Below, one piece after another: positions 1 to 10,238 of a stretch of DNA of 64,000 nucleotides (within the stretch, counting starts at the first letter, position 1; each line of letters opens with the position of its first letter). A model generated the notes under the pieces. That model was given only the letters and a program-made list of their open reading frames with translations. It was not told the DNA's origin and made no database searches. The translations under genes were made by a program, and so were the position numbers. Where the stretch lies: contig NZ_AP022598.1 in NCBI RefSeq assembly GCF_010725485.1, forward strand, positions 2,356,001 through 2,420,000, written 5' to 3'. The stretch comes from Mycolicibacterium parafortuitum (GTDB lineage Bacteria; Actinomycetota; Actinomycetes; Mycobacteriales; Mycobacteriaceae).

Positions 1-48
1 GGATGCCCCCGAACCTCCTCCTGTTCAACGACGAAAGGAAAAGATGGA

Positions 49-1416
49 ATGAGAGCAACACTGTCGGATCGGAGACCGGGACACAGATCCCGGCTGTGGC
101 GCTATCTGGCTTCGATGCTGACGGCCTGTGCGCTGCTGGCAGGAACTGCGGTTCCTGCGGCGGCGGCCGAGCTGATGCGGGTGACGTTCGTGCGTCATGG
201 TCAGTCGCTCGGAAACGCCTCGGGCAGTATCGATTCGTCGACACCGGGACCGGTGCTCAGCGAGCTCGGCTATCAGCAGGCCGAAGCCGTCGCCGGCCGG
301 CTCGGTGACAAGAATTTCGACGGCGTCTATGCGTCGTCGATGGTCCGGACCCAGCTGACGGCGGCGCCGATGTCGCGGTATCTGGGGCTGCCCATCGTCG
401 TGCTGCCGGGTCTGCAGGAGATCGAGGCCGGCATCTACGAGGGGACGCCCGAGAGCGAGGCGTCCAGCGGATACATGCTGGCGCCGCTCGCGTGGGGGCT
501 GCAGGGCAACCTCGACGCGCGCATCCCGGGCTCGATCGACGGCCACGAGTTCGACGCCAGGATGAAGGGGGCGTTGAAGGAGATCTACGACAGCGGAGAC
601 CGCAATGCCGTCGTGTTCTCCCATGGCGCCGCCATGATGTTCTGGACGTTCATGAACGTCGAGAACCTGACCGCGGCCCAGAAGATGGAACTGCTGAGGG
701 CTTCGCTGCGTAACACCGCGGACGTCGTGATCGAGGGGAATGCCGAGGACGGCTGGACGCTGATCAGTTGGGACGGGCGCGAGTTCAGTCAGCAGCGCAC
801 CTTCGGCGCGGAGATCAAACTGCACCAGCGGACGTTGCGGCAGCAGCTCAAAGCGGTGTCGCAGTCGATCCGTGCCGCGTTCGCCTCGAAAGATCCGGCG
901 ACCATTGCCACCGCGCTGAACCAGGGCATCAGCGAGGCGAAGTTCTCGATGATCAAGTACCAGCGCGCCGTGCGTGCGGAGCTCATCGAGCGCATCGGCA
1001 AGGCCCGCCCGACGGCCACGTCCCAGACTGCGGTCACCGCAACGACATCGACGGCCGGAGTTCAGCCCGCCGGTGCGACAGCGGCGGCCCCGGTCACCGA
1101 CAACGAGGAACCCGTCGCCGACAAGGCGTCGCGCAAGCGCGATTCGTCGGCCAGAGACGACCAGCGCCGGCCGACGGTCTCAGACGATTCGTCGTCCGAG
1201 ATCGAGGACGTCGTGGACAGCGCTGCTGCCGACGACCGCGATGAGTCGTCGCGCGAAGCCGACGAGGCCGCCGAAACCGAAGCCGAGAGCGACATCTCAG
1301 CCGAAGAGTCCGGTACCGAGTCGAACGAGAAGTACGGTACCGAGTCGGACGAGAAGTCGGACACCGCAGAGTCAGCTGCGGACTCCGCCCGGGACACGGT
1401 CTCCAGCGACAGCTGA
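49..1416 (+). CDS. Secreted histidine-phosphatase family protein with acidic C-terminal tail
   Basis: The 455-residue product begins with a long signal peptide ending in an Ala-rich cleavage region near residue 40. A histidine-phosphatase (phosphoglycerate-mutase-like) domain follows. The RHG catalytic motif reads VRHGQSLGN near residue 48 and the second catalytic histidine lies in VVFSHGAAM. The family hydrolyses phosphate esters through a phosphohistidine; the substrate here is unknown. The last ~115 residues are a low-complexity Ser/Glu/Asp-rich tail with a near repeat of GTES(N/D)EK, probably disordered outside the membrane. ATG at 49 is preceded by AAGGAAAAG. The gene is monocistronic, converges on the next gene and ends before a strong hairpin. 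The phosphatase fold is secure; the export route and tail function are inferred. Confidence 0.85.
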   Translation: MRATLSDRRPGHRSRLWRYLASMLTACALLAGTAVPAAAAELMRVTFVRHGQSLGNASGSIDSSTPGPVLSELGYQQAEAVAGRLGDKNFDGVYASSMVRTQLTAAPMSRYLGLPIVVLPGLQEIEAGIYEGTPESEASSGYMLAPLAWGLQGNLDARIPGSIDGHEFDARMKGALKEIYDSGDRNAVVFSHGAAMMFWTFMNVENLTAAQKMELLRASLRNTADVVIEGNAEDGWTLISWDGREFSQQRTFGAEIKLHQRTLRQQLKAVSQSIRAAFASKDPATIATALNQGISEAKFSMIKYQRAVRAELIERIGKARPTATSQTAVTATTSTAGVQPAGATAAAPVTDNEEPVADKASRKRDSSARDDQRRPTVSDDSSSEIEDVVDSAAADDRDESSREADEAAETEAESDISAEESGTESNEKYGTESDEKSDTAESAADSARDTVSSDS

Positions 1417-1439
1417 GCCGTAACCGCGGCTGAATGACG

Positions 1440-1473
1440 AAGGCGCCCAATCACCTCGGTGATTGGGCGCCTT
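1440..1473. terminator. Bidirectional hairpin terminator
   Basis: A perfect 16-bp stem (AAGGCGCCCAATCACC and its complement) with a 2-nt centre lies between the convergent phosphatase and monooxygenase genes. T residues flank it on the plus strand, so it can serve both genes. Confidence 0.8.
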
Positions 1474-1493
1474 TCAGTCTTCAGGAACCGGGA

Positions 1494-2693
1494 TCAGGCT
1501 CCGGCTGCAGCGTAGATCGGGAGCAGGTCGGTCGCGGCGTCGGCCAGGAACTTCGGATCCACCAGGAGATGCTGGGTGGCCACCTGCATGTCGCGCACGT
1601 AGCGACCCAAGGTGCTTGTGCGGCTGATGCTCTGGCTACCGCTCCACCGGTGAGCGAAGCCGACGATGCTGTCCATGGCCTCGTGGCTCCAGGCCAGCTG
1701 CTGACGCATCCGGGCCATCTGTTCGGCGGTGCGGGTGTGACCTTCCTCGACGGTGGCTTCCGCGGATTCGACCAGGTCGTAGAACGCGAGCCGGACGGCG
1801 TGCAGCAGCGCCTCCATCCGGGCGAACTCGATCTTGAAGATGTCCGCCTCGCCGATCGGGCCTCCGTAGTTGGGCCGGAACTTCTTGACGGCCACTGCGG
1901 CAAGCAGTTCCAGGGCGCGGGTGGCGATTCCGAGGACCACGGGCACGTGGGGCAGCGGGCCGACGAACTCGTTGGACAGCTTGTAGATCGTCTCCGAGCG
2001 GTACGGCGTGCCGCCGAAGGTGACGATGGTGTGCTCGTCGGGCGCGAACTTCTTGTCGACCCGGTAGTCGTGGCTGCCGGTGGCGCCGAGACCCCAGACA
2101 TCCCAGTTCTGCTTCAGATCGACCTCGGACTTGGGGAACATGGCCACCCGGGGCTGCGGCTGGCCGTCCTCGCCGAGGATCGCGTTGCCGTCCTCGTCGG
2201 CGACGAACACCCCGGCACCGATCCAGGTGGCGTGGTCGGATCCGCTGGCGAAGTTGAAGTTGCCCTCGACGATCAGCCCGCCCTCGACCTGTGTGGCCGG
2301 GTAGCGGGGGAGCAGCTGCCCGGCGACGCGGAAGTCCTCGTCCCGGCTCATGAGGTCCTTGGCCACCTCAGGCTTGATGTACCCGAGCACCTCGGCGGTC
2401 GACCAGGAGGTCGCCATGAACGCCCATGCGGTCGACGCGTCGGCCTTGGCCATCTCCTCGTAGACCCGCAGGCCCTCGCTGGGCAACAGGCCGCCGCCAC
2501 CCAGTTCGGTCGGCACCAGCATGCGGTGCAGATCCTGCTCGGTGAGCGCATCGCGGACGGCGTCGCTCAGCGTCTGTGCCCGCTCCATGCCCTCGGCCTC
2601 GGCCCGGATCAACGGGGTGATGGCGCGAACCCGTTGCAGGTAGTCGCTCAACCGGGTGCCGGTATCGGGCTCGCGGGTCAGCATTTCCGTCAT
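1494..2693 (-). CDS. Acyl-CoA-dehydrogenase-fold flavin monooxygenase (HsaA-like)
   Basis: This 399-residue protein has the acyl-CoA dehydrogenase fold. The N-terminal helical domain contains LVPTELGGGGL, a middle beta domain spans about residues 120-230, and a C-terminal helical bundle includes HRWSGSQSISRTSTLGRYVRD. The Ser/Arg-rich C-terminal pattern and the lack of an obvious acyl-CoA catalytic glutamate resemble two-component flavin monooxygenases such as HsaA and p-hydroxyphenylacetate hydroxylase C2, which take reduced flavin from a separate reductase. A candidate partner is the flavin reductase at 26647. It is transcribed away from the acyl-CoA synthetase from a recognisable promoter. 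A true acyl-CoA dehydrogenase cannot be excluded. Confidence 0.75.
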   Translation of the reverse strand: MTEMLTREPDTGTRLSDYLQRVRAITPLIRAEAEGMERAQTLSDAVRDALTEQDLHRMLVPTELGGGGLLPSEGLRVYEEMAKADASTAWAFMATSWSTAEVLGYIKPEVAKDLMSRDEDFRVAGQLLPRYPATQVEGGLIVEGNFNFASGSDHATWIGAGVFVADEDGNAILGEDGQPQPRVAMFPKSEVDLKQNWDVWGLGATGSHDYRVDKKFAPDEHTIVTFGGTPYRSETIYKLSNEFVGPLPHVPVVLGIATRALELLAAVAVKKFRPNYGGPIGEADIFKIEFARMEALLHAVRLAFYDLVESAEATVEEGHTRTAEQMARMRQQLAWSHEAMDSIVGFAHRWSGSQSISRTSTLGRYVRDMQVATQHLLVDPKFLADAATDLLPIYAAAGA

Positions 2694-2760
2694 GTCCAGG
2701 CCTTTCTACAGGGGTTCGACCACTACTCACGTCCATCCTCAAACCTGAGGCTATGTGACT

Positions 2761-2788
2761 AAGGTAACGAAATTAATGCTAATGTCAA
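2761..2788 (-). promoter_or_regulatory. SigA-like promoter of the HsaA-like monooxygenase gene
   Basis: On the minus strand TTGACA (2783-2788) is followed after 16 bp by TACCTT (2761-2766), about 70 bp upstream of the start at 2693. The region is conspicuously AT-rich for this genome. It is shared with the divergent acyl-CoA synthetase gene, whose own promoter is not clear. Confidence 0.55.
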
Positions 2789-2850
2789 GTCTAAAGCTAG
2801 CAGGCCAGAACCGTATTAGCAGGTCACCAAGACTGAAATGAGAACTAACG

Positions 2851-4398
2851 ATGTATCTGACGCAGGCACTGCACCGGGCGGTGCAGCAGACACCCGACCT
2901 GCCCGCCACCGTGTTCGGTGAACGTGTCCGCACATGGGCGCAGAGTGCCGACCGCGCCGCCCGTCTGGCTGCCGCGTTCCACGGCCTCGGCGTGCGGGGC
3001 GGCGACCGGGTCGCGATCCTCGCCCAGAACTGCGACGACTACCACGATTTCCTGTTCGCGGCGCCGTGGGCGGATGCGGTCGCGGTACCGGTCAACACCC
3101 GCTGGAGCGCACAGGAGATCGCGTTCTCCCTGCAGGACTGCGGAGCCGTCGTGCTGGTCATCGACGACGCCTTCCTGCACATGGTCGACGATCTCAAGGA
3201 GTTGGCCCCCGGCGTACGGGCCTACATCCATTCGGGACAGCGACAGCGGCCCGCCGATGTCCACGGTTTCGAGGACCTCATCGCGACGCACGCGCCTGTC
3301 GAGGACGCGCGCCGCGGCGGGGATTCGCTGGCCGCCATCTACTACACCGGCGGGACGACCGGCACCCCGAAGGGCGTGATGCTCAGTCACGCCAACCTCA
3401 TGGCGGCGGCGCTGGGCGCACTGGCGACGGGGCAGTTCCTGGCGCCGCGTGGACGGCTGCTGCACAGTGCGCCGATGTTCCACCTGGCCGACGGTTCCGG
3501 CTGGCTGGCCCGCAATGTGGTCGGCGGCAGCCACGTCATCCTGCCGGGCTTCACTCCGGAATCCGTCGCGGACGCCGTGGAGCGCTACCAGATCACCGAT
3601 ATGTTTTTGGCCCCGACCATGATTCAGATGCTGGTCGATTCTCCGGCGGCGGCCCAGCGGGACCTGTCCAGCCTCAAGCACCTGATTTACGGGGCCTCAC
3701 CGATCTCGCAGGCGGTGCTGGAGCGGGCGATGCGACTGCTGCCGCAGGCGAAACTGTTGCAGGCCTACGGCATGACGGAGTTGTCGCCGACCACAACGGT
3801 ATTGACCGCCGAGGACCATCTCGATCCGGAGTTGCTGAGATCGGCGGGCCGGGCCGTGCCGATCGCGGAGGTCAAGGTGGTCGACGAGGACGACAACGAG
3901 GTGCCGCCGGGCACTGTCGGTGAGGTCGCGGCGCGCGGACCACACGTGATGCTCGGCTACTGGAACCGGCCCGAGGAGACCACCCAGGCACTGCGTGGCG
4001 GCTGGATGCACACCGGAGACGGCGGCTACCTCGACGAGCACGGCTATCTGTTCATCGTCGACCGGCTCAAGGACATGATCGTCTCCGGTGGCGAGAATGT
4101 GTACTCGGCCGAGGTCGAGAACGCGCTGGCGCAGCACCCCGGCGTGGCGACCTGCGCGGTGATCGGGGTGCCGGACGCGGACTGGGGCGAGCGGGTGCAC
4201 GCCGTCGTCGTGCTGCAGGACGGCGCATCCGCCACCGCCGAGGAACTGAGGGAGCACTGCGGCGCGCTGATTGCGCGCTACAAGGCTCCGCGCAGCGTGG
4301 AATTCGTCGACGCCCTGCCGTTGACCCCGGCCGTCAAGATCGACAAGCGTGCGCTGCGTGCGCGCTACTGGGACAGCGAGTCGCGCTCGGTGAACTGA
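2851..4398 (+). CDS. Acyl-CoA synthetase (FadD-type, AMP-forming)
   Basis: The 515-residue protein of the ANL adenylate-forming superfamily converts a carboxylic acid, ATP and CoA to an acyl-CoA. Visible motifs are the P-loop YYTGGTTGTPKG (residues 164-175), the adenine-binding YGMTEL, the hinge region GYLFIVDRLKDMIVSGGEN and a C-terminal lysine in TPAVKIDKRALR. Its length is typical of FadD family members. It diverges from the HsaA-like monooxygenase and converges on fadB, which suggests it activates a substrate or intermediate of the surrounding catabolic genes. Chain length or ring preference cannot be read from the sequence. The start is an ATG with a weak upstream ribosome-binding site (ATGAGAA). 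Confidence 0.88.
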   Translation: MYLTQALHRAVQQTPDLPATVFGERVRTWAQSADRAARLAAAFHGLGVRGGDRVAILAQNCDDYHDFLFAAPWADAVAVPVNTRWSAQEIAFSLQDCGAVVLVIDDAFLHMVDDLKELAPGVRAYIHSGQRQRPADVHGFEDLIATHAPVEDARRGGDSLAAIYYTGGTTGTPKGVMLSHANLMAAALGALATGQFLAPRGRLLHSAPMFHLADGSGWLARNVVGGSHVILPGFTPESVADAVERYQITDMFLAPTMIQMLVDSPAAAQRDLSSLKHLIYGASPISQAVLERAMRLLPQAKLLQAYGMTELSPTTTVLTAEDHLDPELLRSAGRAVPIAEVKVVDEDDNEVPPGTVGEVAARGPHVMLGYWNRPEETTQALRGGWMHTGDGGYLDEHGYLFIVDRLKDMIVSGGENVYSAEVENALAQHPGVATCAVIGVPDADWGERVHAVVVLQDGASATAEELREHCGALIARYKAPRSVEFVDALPLTPAVKIDKRALRARYWDSESRSVN

Positions 4399-4413
4399 TC
4401 AGCGTGCGCAACG

Positions 4414-4445
4414 CAAAAGCCCCCGCCGTGTGGCGGGGGCTTTTG
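4414..4445. terminator. Bidirectional intrinsic terminator
   Basis: A 14-bp perfect stem (CAAAAGCCCCCGCC and its complement) has a GTGT loop. It lies between the stops of the convergent acyl-CoA synthetase and fadB genes, and the A/T ends of the stem give a U-tract in either direction. Confidence 0.9.
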
Positions 4446-4456
4446 TCGTTGTGCAG

Positions 4457-6622
4457 CTAGCTCTCCAGCGAGGCCGGCGGCGTGAAGCGCTCGCCGTAGC
4501 GGGCGGCAAGTTCCTTGGCACGGGCCACGAACGCGGCCTTACCGACGCCCAGCGGGCCCTCGTAGCCGACGATGTACTGCGCCGAGCCGCCGGTCCAGGC
4601 CGGGTACCCGATGCCCAGGATCGACCCGACGTTGGCGTCGGCGCTGGTCTTCAGCACGCCCTCGTCGAAGCACTTCTGGGTTTCCAGGGCTTCGGAGAAC
4701 AGCAGGCGGTCGATCATGTCCTGCAGCGGGATCTCGGTCGATCCCGAGTTGAACGTCTCCTTCAGACCCGGCCACAGACCGGCCCGCTTGCCGTCGACGT
4801 ACTCGTAGAACCCGGCGCCCTTGAGGCGCGACGGGCGACCGAGCTCGATCATCTTCTCGACGACGAGTTCACCCGGATGCTGGACGTAGGTCGTGCCCTC
4901 GGCTGCCGCTGCGGCCGCCGATGCGATCGAGATCTTCTGCAGCAACTCCAGATTCAGCTCGTCGAGCAACTGCAGCGGAGGTGCCGGGTAGCCGGCCTGA
5001 CCGCCTGCCTGTTCGATGCTGGTGGGAGCGATGCCCTCGCCCAGCAGCGCCATGGCCTCGTTGACGAACGTCCGGATCACCCGGGAGGTGAAGAAGCCGC
5101 GGCTGTCGTTGACCACAATCGGGGTCTTCTTGATCGCCAACGTGTAGTCGAACACCCGGGCCAGCGCCTCGTCAGAGGTCTTCTCGCCCTTGATGATCTC
5201 CACCAGCGGCATCTTGTCGACGGGGCTGAAGAAGTGGATCCCGATGAAGTCCGCCTGACGCTTCACGCCGGTCGCCAGACCGGTGATCGGCAGAGTGGAG
5301 GTGTTGGAACCCAGCAGCGCGTTCGGCTCGACGATGTCCTCGATCTCGCCGAACACCTTGTGCTTGAGGGCTTCGTCCTCAAAGACGGCCTCGATCACGA
5401 AGTCGACACCCTTGAGGTCGGCGGCGTCCGCGGTCGGGGTGATCTTGGCGAGCAACGCGGCGGACTTCTCTTCGGTCGTCTGTCCGCGGCCGACCGCCTT
5501 GGCCTCGATCTTCTCCGAGTAGGCCTTGCCCTTCTCGGCGGCCTCGATGGTGACGTCCTTGAGCACGACGTCGTAGCCGGCCTTGGCCGACACGTAGGCG
5601 ATACCGGCGCCCATCATGCCCGCGCCCAGCACGCCGATCTTGGTGATCGGGGTCGTGCCGATGCCGTCGGGGCGCGAGGCACCACCGCTGATGGACTGCT
5701 GATCGAGGAAGAACGCCTGAATCATGTTCTTCGCGGTCTGACCGGTCACCAGCTGCACGAAGTAGCGGCTCTCGATGCGCGACGCGGTGTCGAAGTCAAC
5801 CTGCGCACCCTCGACCGCGGCATTTAGGATGGCCCGCGGCGCGGGCACCGGGGCACCCTTGAGCTGCTTCTTCAACGTCGCCGGGAAGGACGGCAGGATG
5901 GCCGCCAGGCCGGGGCTGCTCGGCGTGCCGCCGGGCATCTTGTAGCCCTTGGCGTCCCACGGCTGCACCGCAGCGGTCTCCGGATTGCCCTTGAGCTCTT
6001 CTCTTATCCATGCCTTGGCGGCGGGCACCAAATCCTCCACGCTGCCGACCAATTCGTCGACCAGACCGATGGCCTTGGCCTTGGCCGGGCTGAACCGGGC
6101 GCCGGTCGACAGGATCTCGGTGAAGGCCTTCTGCACACCGAACATGCGCACGGTGCGGGCCACGCCGCCGCCGCCGGGCAGCAGGCCCAGGGTCACCTCG
6201 GGCAGGCCGATCACCACGCCGCGCACGTCGGCGGCGATGCGGTGGTGGGTGGCCAGCGCGATCTCCAGGCCGCCACCGAGGGCGGCGCCGTTGATGGCCG
6301 CCACCACCGGCACGCCGAGGGTTTCCAGCCGGCGCAGATCACGCTTGGTGGACTCGGCCAGCTCGAACGCCGCGGCGGCATCCCCGGGGCCGAGCTTGAT
6401 CAGACCCTTGAGGTCACCACCGGCGAAGAAGGTCTTCTTCGCGCTGGTGAGTACCACGCCGGTGACCGATTCCTTTTCGGCCTCCAGGCGATTCACCGCG
6501 TTGTGCATCGACTCGCGGTAGTGGTCGTTCATCACGTTGGCCGACCCGGTCGGGTCATCAAGCGTCAGGGTGACGATGCCGTCGGCATCCTTGTCCCACT
6601 TGATGGTGTTCTCTACTGTCAT
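4457..6622 (-). CDS. fadB: Fatty-acid oxidation multifunctional enzyme alpha subunit (enoyl-CoA hydratase / 3-hydroxyacyl-CoA dehydrogenase)
   Basis: The 721-residue protein carries two enzymes. Residues ~1-200 are a crotonase domain with the oxyanion region NGAALGGGLE and the two catalytic glutamates in GGGLE (120) and LPEV (142). From ~327 a 3-hydroxyacyl-CoA dehydrogenase follows, with the NAD-binding GAGMMGAG (333-340) and the catalytic His in IHFFSPVDKMP, then two C-terminal helical domains. It hydrates 2-enoyl-CoA and oxidises the 3-hydroxyacyl-CoA. The thiolase fadA ends 25 bp upstream, so together they form the trifunctional beta-oxidation complex. It corresponds to Rv0860 of M. tuberculosis. 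The ATG start at 6622 sits downstream of AGAAGG. Confidence 0.95.
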   Translation of the reverse strand: MTVENTIKWDKDADGIVTLTLDDPTGSANVMNDHYRESMHNAVNRLEAEKESVTGVVLTSAKKTFFAGGDLKGLIKLGPGDAAAAFELAESTKRDLRRLETLGVPVVAAINGAALGGGLEIALATHHRIAADVRGVVIGLPEVTLGLLPGGGGVARTVRMFGVQKAFTEILSTGARFSPAKAKAIGLVDELVGSVEDLVPAAKAWIREELKGNPETAAVQPWDAKGYKMPGGTPSSPGLAAILPSFPATLKKQLKGAPVPAPRAILNAAVEGAQVDFDTASRIESRYFVQLVTGQTAKNMIQAFFLDQQSISGGASRPDGIGTTPITKIGVLGAGMMGAGIAYVSAKAGYDVVLKDVTIEAAEKGKAYSEKIEAKAVGRGQTTEEKSAALLAKITPTADAADLKGVDFVIEAVFEDEALKHKVFGEIEDIVEPNALLGSNTSTLPITGLATGVKRQADFIGIHFFSPVDKMPLVEIIKGEKTSDEALARVFDYTLAIKKTPIVVNDSRGFFTSRVIRTFVNEAMALLGEGIAPTSIEQAGGQAGYPAPPLQLLDELNLELLQKISIASAAAAAAEGTTYVQHPGELVVEKMIELGRPSRLKGAGFYEYVDGKRAGLWPGLKETFNSGSTEIPLQDMIDRLLFSEALETQKCFDEGVLKTSADANVGSILGIGYPAWTGGSAQYIVGYEGPLGVGKAAFVARAKELAARYGERFTPPASLES

Positions 6623-6647
6623 TTTCTTTTCGACCTTCTGCTCTTAT

Positions 6648-7851
<1,204 letters not shown>

Positions 7852-7859
<8 letters not shown>

Positions 7860-9780
7860 GTGTGCTTCCTCGGGTGATGGTGTAGTCCGCCAGGTTCGGC
7901 TGGGACGTGCGGACAAAGTAATCGGGAACCGCCCACGGCGAATTGGTGACGACGCGGCCCTTGCTGTTGCGGTAGTAGTTCTGTACACCGTCCATGGCGT
8001 AGACCATGGCGTCGTTGAGGTTGTCGAGGTCGCGGTTGTAGTCCTCGAACGGTTCGGGCCGGCATTCGACGGCCGCGACGCCGTCGCGCACCATCTGGGT
8101 CAGCATCTCCACGACGTAGCGCACCTGGGCCTCGGCGATCGTCAGCCAGCTCCCACCCGGGGGATTGGTGTTCGGACCGTAGAGGAAGAACAGGTTCGGG
8201 TATCCCGGCGCGGTGATGCCGAGGTATGCCCGGGCGTTGTCGTCGCTCCAGGACTCCCGGAGTTCGACGCCGTCGCGCCCGCGCAGTTCCATCGGGTACA
8301 GGTAGCGCTGCTGCTGGAACCCGGTGCACAGGATCAGCATGTCGACCTCGTGCTCCTCACCGGACGCGGTCACCAGGGTGCGTTCGGTCAGGTGATCGAT
8401 GCCCTCGGCGACCAGGGTCACGTTGGGGCGGCGCAGGGTGGCGAACCAGCCGTTGTCCATCAGCAGGCGCTTGCCGAACGGGGGGTACGCCGGGGTGCAC
8501 TTCTCGATGAGATCCTCGCGGCCCTCGAGCTGCTCGCTCAGGTACGCGATGAAGCTCCGCCGGTAGGCGTCGTTGAGCGAGCTGACCAGCTTGCCCTTCT
8601 CCGCCGCCTTCGGGTCCACCCGCAGCGCGGGGTAGTTGCGCTCGGTGTAGATCCAGTAGAGCCGAAACCGTGACCACGCCCGGTAGTACGGCACGTGGCG
8701 GTACAGCCAGTGGCGGCTGGCCGGTTGTTTGCGGAAGTACTGCTCGTTGGGGGTGATCCAGTGCGGTTCGGGTTGGACGACGACCATGTGCTCGACGTCC
8801 TCGGCGATCTTGCACACCACCTGCATGGCGCTGGCGCCCGCACCGACCACCGCGACCTTCTTCCCGCGGTACTCGGCCTCCGGAGTCCAGCGTGCCGAAT
8901 GCACCACCTCGCCGGCGAAGTCCGAAAGTCCCTGGAACTGCGGGATGTTGGGGGTGTTGTGCAGCCCGGCAGCGGTGATCAGTGCCTTGGCGCGGATGGT
9001 CTCGGCACCCCCGGCGTGGCTGGTCTGGACCACCCATTCCTGGGTGTCCGCATCCCACTGGGCCCCCTCGACGGTGACACCCGTCTCGATATGGGTTGCG
9101 AGGCCGAAATGCGCGACGACGTCGTCGATGTACTGCCGGATCTCGTCGGGTTGGGCGAAGTTCTGGCTCCATTCCCGGTGGAAGAACGAGTAGGAGTAGA
9201 GGTCGTTCGGGACGTCGACGCGGGCGCCGGGATAGTTCGCCTCATACCAGGTACCGCCGACGTGGTCGTTGCGCTCGAGCACCCGGAACGGGATGCCGGC
9301 CTGCTTGAGGTGAACCGCCGCCGCCAGACCGGAGAAACCGGCGCCGACGACGATCACGGAGAAGGCGGCCTGCGCACAGGCTTCGGTGACATCCGGCGCG
9401 ACGAACGGGGTGAACCCGAGCTGTTCGGCCGCCAGCGGGGCGTGCTTCTCGGTGATCGGCTCACCCATGACCGCGGTCATCAGTGTCGCCAGCTCGGAGC
9501 CTGTGGGCGCCGGATGGGCGATCGGTGTTCCCGACGACCAGTTCATGATCGCCGTGTAGGCCGCGTCGCGAACCTCGGCCGCTCGCTCCGGATCCAGACC
9601 CCCGTCGTCGAGATCCTCGAAGCCGCCGGTGGGAGCGATCGTATAGGGATGGGACAGCCACCGGTCGTCTCCGGTCAGCTGATAAAGCACGCCGATCAGG
9701 CAGGGAACGTTGGCTTCGGCCAACGCATTCCGTAGCGCCTCCGCGTCCAGGGTGGCCTCGGGGTCGAGGAGTTGGGTCAT
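7852..9780 (-). CDS. Baeyer-Villiger monooxygenase, 4-hydroxyacetophenone monooxygenase-like
   Basis: The 642-residue flavoprotein inserts one oxygen atom next to a ketone carbonyl, giving an ester or lactone. A first Rossmann motif GAGFSG (146-151), the type I Baeyer-Villiger fingerprint in the form F-A-G-x3-H-S-x2-W (288-298) and a second dinucleotide motif GAGASA (~313) are present. The ~140-residue extension before the FAD motif is unusual for short BVMOs but typical of HapE-type enzymes. The ATG overlaps the upstream remnant gene (ATGA) and its stop overlaps fadA, so it is part of a coupled unit feeding beta-oxidation. An N-hydroxylating flavin monooxygenase is less likely because the fingerprint is intact apart from Ser in place of Thr. 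Confidence 0.85.
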
Positions 9781-10010
9781 GAGATCTCCTTAGATAGGGC
9801 GACGTCTGCTCGCACAGCGTCGAGACGGTCGGCAGCGGCTGTTGCCATGGGAGTGACGTTCACCAACGTCACGCCGGCATCGCAAAGCACGGTGAGACGT
9901 TGACGTACGGATTCGGCGTCGCCGATCAGCGACGTGGCGTGCACGAGCTCGTCGGGCACCGCGGCGGCGGCCATCGGCCTGCCGAAGTCCAGGACGGTTC
10001 CAATGCGCAT
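9777..10010 (-). pseudogene. Internally deleted LLM-class (F420-type) oxidoreductase remnant
   Basis: The 77-codon frame starts with MRIGTVLDFGRPM, a typical N-terminus of luciferase-like F420 oxidoreductases. It then runs straight into the C-terminal signature of that family (VPDELVHATSLIGDAESV, then TLVNVTPMA). About 250 residues of the TIM barrel are missing, so catalysis is not expected. The frame is intact across the junction. ATG at 10010 is preceded by GGAAAGG, and the TGA overlaps the Baeyer-Villiger ATG (ATGA), so the remnant may persist because it drives translation of that gene. A frame extending to 10034 is possible but has no better ribosome-binding site. Assignment rests on recognising both ends. 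Confidence 0.6.
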
Positions 10011-10180
10011 TGGGGGTGCCTTTCCAGGTCGCACGCGCTACCAAAGCAGCTGTCGTGACCGGCCAACGGTGAATGACTACTTCAGCAGAGACCTCTACTG
10101 AATATTGAATATACAGGTATATACGCGTCTTTTGTTAGTTCCAATTCTTATTCGCGTCGCTACGCCACGCGACAAGCAAA

Positions 10181-10212
10181 ACGCCGGCAGGCCCGGTGGG
10201 GCCCGCCGGCGT
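10181..10212 (-). terminator. Hairpin terminator after the P450/reductase operon
   Basis: An 8-bp stem (ACGCCGGC) and, after one mismatch, a further 5-bp stem (GGCCC) enclose a GGTG loop. On the minus strand TTTTGCTTG follows. It lies 27 bp beyond the stop of the reductase gene. Confidence 0.75.
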
Positions 10213-10238
10213 CGAAACCGCGCGCTGTCGAAGGTGCG

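Noticed and set aside
2694..2850. KstR or KstR2 operator for the catabolic genes
   Set aside because: No inverted repeat matching the remembered KstR consensus was found here or upstream of the thiolase.
4430..5827. Long plus-strand frame antisense to fadB
   Set aside because: Shadow frame with no ribosome-binding site or domain; it starts inside the terminator.
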